DNA of 8,416 nucleotides from Candidatus Bathyarchaeota archaeon (GTDB taxonomy: Archaea > Thermoproteota > Bathyarchaeia > 40CM-2-53-6), in assembly GCA_005888675.1 (NCBI GenBank), contig VBBA01000198.1, positions 1-8,416 on the forward strand. The letters run 5' to 3'. The notes beneath the pieces are model-generated. The model saw only the letters and a program-made list of their open reading frames with translations. It ran no database searches and was not told the origin of the DNA. Of the stretch, positions 6,889-8,416 are shown one piece after another (position 1 is the stretch's first letter; each line of letters opens with the position of its first letter). Made by a program: the position numbers and the translations under genes.

Positions 6889-7150
6889 GGGGACTACGAC
6901 AAAAAGAAGGGAGCTAGTCGTGCCAATTTAACACTTGGTGACTAGGATGGAATGATCGGTATTGGTCCCTTTGGACTCGGAGGATTCTCTTCACCCTTCT
7001 GCATAGAAACGTCACCTCTCGGATAAGTAGCACAATACCTGAATTTAACATTCTATGAAGGAAAAAGACCCTTATCTGCCTTGAGACACTTGTAGGTCAC
7101 TACAGCAAGTCTTATCTTCTATGAACAGTCGAGCCAGCCTTTAACGGGAC
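6889..7150. other. Intergenic region with short direct and inverted repeats
   Basis: This 262-base gap separates divergent genes. It contains TTCTATGAA twice (7051-7059 and 7117-7125), CTTATCT twice exactly 40 bases apart (7071-7077 and 7111-7117), a GATAAG in inverted orientation at 7022-7027, and an inverted repeat TGTAG, GTCA, CTACA at 7091-7104. No tRNA, conserved RNA or credible long ORF was seen. AT-rich words that could be TATA boxes are AATTTAA (6925-6931, for the minus-strand regulator) and CTTATC or ATTTAA near 7111 and 7042 for the plus-strand gene. The repeats may be sites for the neighbouring regulator. Confidence 0.4.
6925..6931 (-). promoter_or_regulatory. TATA-like box, tandem regulator
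   Basis: Minus strand reads TTAAATT, about 40 bases before the TTG start at 6888. Transcription about 25 bases downstream (near 6903) would leave a leader of roughly 15 bases to the TTG. This agrees with the longer start of the regulator but does not exclude the ATG at 6840. Confidence 0.3.
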
Positions 7151-7462
7151 TTGAGTCTCCAACCATTATCCAAAGGTAAACCGGAATCTGCGGAAGCCAC
7201 GAAGCTGAGGATCAGGTCGTTTATTGAGAAGTTTCCAGAATATAGGAAGACATTGATCCTAGCGGCAGCTCACGAGGACGCTTCAAACTCGAACAATTAC
7301 CGGGGCTGGCAGTGGCAGGATGTTGAAACGCACCCGACAAAATTGATACGGCTGATTACTGAAGGAATCGCTTACGTGAATTTCAAAAGCCGGCATGCGT
7401 CAAACTACCTCCTCCGCGATAGGGGATCAGTCAAAGAAGTTCTATTAGAAAAGACCCCTTGA
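7151..7462 (+). CDS. Small protein of unknown function, possible winged-helix fold
   Basis: This 103-residue, charged and soluble protein belongs to no family I recognise. A central stretch, about residues 40-60, holds an AHEDA motif, two asparagines and GWQWQDVETHP. It is followed by KLIRLITEGIAYVNF and NYLLRD, a pattern like the recognition-helix end and wing of small winged-helix proteins (L-x-x-L-x-x-x-G-I ... Y-x-L). That reading is weak. The first available start is TTG at 7151, because an in-frame TAA at 7142-7144 closes the reading frame opened by ATG at 7121. A GGG three bases before the TTG is too close to be a good ribosome site, so the start is uncertain. It is divergent from the tandem regulator and upstream of the permease gene on the same strand (239 bases), a possible functional link. 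Confidence 0.6.
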   Translation: MSLQPLSKGKPESAEATKLRIRSFIEKFPEYRKTLILAAAHEDASNSNNYRGWQWQDVETHPTKLIRLITEGIAYVNFKSRHASNYLLRDRGSVKEVLLEKTP

Positions 7463-7644
7463 GAACACGACAAGTCCCGCCCCTTCCAAGTGATCCAGTA
7501 GCCTCCAAAGCACCGAGGTCCCCGTTGGGAACATCTCGCCCAGCAATAATTCGGGATTAACTAGGGCCGCGGATGCGACCTGGAAACAAGTGAGCATAGG
7601 CACACTAGGACTATTTCTTCTCGACATTTTCTTTCGATAGTGGG

Positions 7645-7651
7645 TTAAATA
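7645..7651 (+). promoter_or_regulatory. TATA-like box of the permease gene
   Basis: TTAAATA lies about 57 bases before the TTG start. A transcript starting 25 bases downstream (near 7673) would have a leader of about 29 bases. The box also reads TATTTAA on the other strand, so some transcription leftwards is possible. Assignment rests on sequence and spacing. Confidence 0.45.
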
Positions 7652-7667
7652 GGACGATTAATCGTCC
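7652..7667. promoter_or_regulatory. Perfect 16-bp palindrome, probable repressor operator
   Basis: GGACGATT followed directly by AATCGTCC is a perfect dyad with no spacer. It begins next to the TATA-like box and ends about six bases before the predicted start of transcription. Archaeal repressors commonly bind here and block TBP/TFB or RNA polymerase. A perfect zero-spacer dyad suits a dimeric helix-turn-helix protein rather than an RNA hairpin, which would have no loop. The regulator is not identified; the tandem regulator at 5686-6888 is one candidate by proximity. Confidence 0.6.
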
Positions 7668-7701
7668 GGGCGGGTTATCGAACTATGGAGCCGTGTAGCT
7701 G

Positions 7702-8416
7702 TTGGGTGAAGAGGAGCAGACGCTCAAGAGAGATGTCGGATGGTATGGCTCCTTCTCGATGGGATACGCCGATGTTGGCGCGGACGTTTTCATAGCACTC
7801 GGGCTCGTAGCTCTATATGCAGGCGGCCGAGCACCGCTTGCATTCTTAGTCGCCGCGATAACGTACGTGTCCACTGGCCTAGCCTACGCCGAATTGGCGA
7901 CAACCTATCCCTATGCTGGCGGGGCCCACATTTACTCGATGAAAGCCTTCAACGACCTAGCGGGCTTTGTCGCCGGCTGGGCCGTGATGCTGGACTATAC
8001 AGTCGATATCGCGCTGTTCTCTTTAGCTTCTGCAGGCTACCTGACCTTCTTCTTCCCGTCAATTGCTAGCTCGAACGAGAAGGTCGGTCTTCTCGCCGCT
8101 AGCCTAGTGATCATCCTCCTGTTGCTTAACATTGTCGGGATAAGATTGTCGTCCTTGCTGAACGAGGTCCTGGTCGGATTAGGGATCGTTGTACAATCGA
8201 TAATTCTCATACTGTCTCTAACGCTCAATTTCAACTGGGGATTCTTCGTTCAACAAGTATTGAACTTTGGAGTAGACAAGCCGCAGCCGGGAATCGAATA
8301 CTTCCTACCTAACGTCCACTTTTCCCTCCAGAACTTCATCTACGCTATGACGATAGCCATGTCATCGTTTATCGGGATCGAATCCATCGCTCAAGCAGCG
8401 GAGGAAACCAGGAAGC
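7702..8416 (+). CDS. APC-superfamily amino-acid/polyamine permease, N-terminal part
   Basis: The first 238 codons are present and the gene runs off the right edge. The start is TTG at 7702, since a TAG lies two codons upstream; GGAG 11 bases before it is a distant ribosome site. The cytoplasmic start (MGEEEQTLKRDVGWYGSFSMG) precedes TM1. Hallmarks of APC carriers follow: the broken TM1 (GYADVGADVFIALGL, 21-35), LAYAELATTYPYAGGAHIYS (60-79) of TM2-TM3, GFVAGWAVMLDYTVDIALF (88-106), and SFIGIESIAQAAEETRK (222-238) of TM6, the substrate-site helix. About six membrane helices are visible of the usual 12. It should import amino acids, amines or related solutes driven by a proton or sodium gradient. 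Substrate cannot be told from this half. A palindrome at its promoter implies specific repression. Confidence 0.9.
   Translation, partial: MGEEEQTLKRDVGWYGSFSMGYADVGADVFIALGLVALYAGGRAPLAFLVAAITYVSTGLAYAELATTYPYAGGAHIYSMKAFNDLAGFVAGWAVMLDYTVDIALFSLASAGYLTFFFPSIASSNEKVGLLAASLVIILLLLNIVGIRLSSLLNEVLVGLGIVVQSIILILSLTLNFNWGFFVQQVLNFGVDKPQPGIEYFLPNVHFSLQNFIYAMTIAMSSFIGIESIAQAAEETRK

Larger units (their letters stand above)
7633..7682. repeat. Outer inverted repeat around the permease operator
   Basis: TTCGATA at 7633-7639 pairs with TATCGAA at 7676-7682, a perfect 7-base inverted repeat. Its centre (7657.5) is two bases from that of the 16-base palindrome it encloses (7659.5). The pair brackets the TATA-like box, palindrome and predicted start site, so it could be a second protein site or distant half-sites of one. 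Confidence 0.42.

Noticed and set aside
6964..6990. Possible tRNA or hairpin around GGTCC...GGAC.
   Set aside because: Only a four-base stem with a four-base loop is visible, with no T-loop, anticodon arm or acceptor pairing.
6952..7026. Plus-strand ORF of 24 codons (starting MIGIGPFGLGG) with AGGA five bases before the ATG and a TATA-like word about 25 bases upstream.
   Set aside because: It is too short to judge, with no homologue recognised. The same TATA word also serves the divergent regulator.
7445..7627. Minus-strand ORF of 60 codons with an ATG about 20 bases after a TATTTAA word, and a faint winged-helix look (WRLLDHLEGAGLVVFSRG).
   Set aside because: It overlaps the end of the 103-residue gene, matches no family, and the TATA word is better spaced for the permease. 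It could be leaderless and real, but the support is too thin.
7740..8069. Plus-strand ORF of 109 codons inside the permease region.
   Set aside because: It is in a different frame from the permease, whose membrane helices and APC motifs are unmistakable; its Arg/Cys/Ser-rich product is a shadow.

Overview
The window reads as chromosomal DNA of an archaeon, most likely a TACK-group (Thaumarchaeota/Bathyarchaeota-like) or related lineage; that rank is inferred from gene content only. The signs are an Lhr-type helicase with the long archaeal C-terminal region, a replication protein A-like protein with three OB folds in place of bacterial SSB, tandem Lrp-like winged-helix regulators, short AT-rich TATA-like boxes about 25 bp before plausible transcript starts, and several TTG/GTG starts. 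No rRNA, tRNA, CRISPR array, transposase or integrase was seen, and nothing looks recently acquired.

Layout. Bases 1-67 hold the first 22 codons of a LeuC/homoaconitase-type large subunit on the minus strand, running off the left edge. From 240 to 5048 the minus strand carries a tight run, in transcription order: a small one-helix membrane protein (4836-5048), the Lhr helicase (1929-4775), the RPA-like protein (729-1874) and a thioredoxin-fold protein (240-704), with gaps of 60, 54 and 24 bases. This looks like one operon for nucleic-acid maintenance plus a redox protein. leuC follows after 172 bases and probably has its own promoter.

A plus-strand Cys-rich zinc-ribbon protein (5175-5597) diverges from the membrane-protein gene, and a TATA-like element between them could serve either side. 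It converges on a 400-residue minus-strand protein (5686-6888) that looks like a duplicated Lrp/AsnC-like module, two winged helices each followed by an alpha/beta domain. A 262-base intergenic stretch with short repeated words separates that regulator from a divergent, unrecognised plus-strand gene for a 103-residue protein (7151-7462).

The right edge holds the first 238 codons of an APC-superfamily amino-acid/polyamine-type permease (7702 onward), starting at TTG. Its promoter contains the clearest regulatory signal here: a perfect 16-bp palindrome directly after a TATA-like box and before the predicted transcript start, flanked by a second, almost concentric inverted repeat. This is where archaeal repressors commonly bind. 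I found no obvious new defence or mobile system. The best leads are the permease operator, the two-cluster Cys protein with its own palindromic leader, the duplicated regulator, and an apparently degenerate metal site in the helicase.
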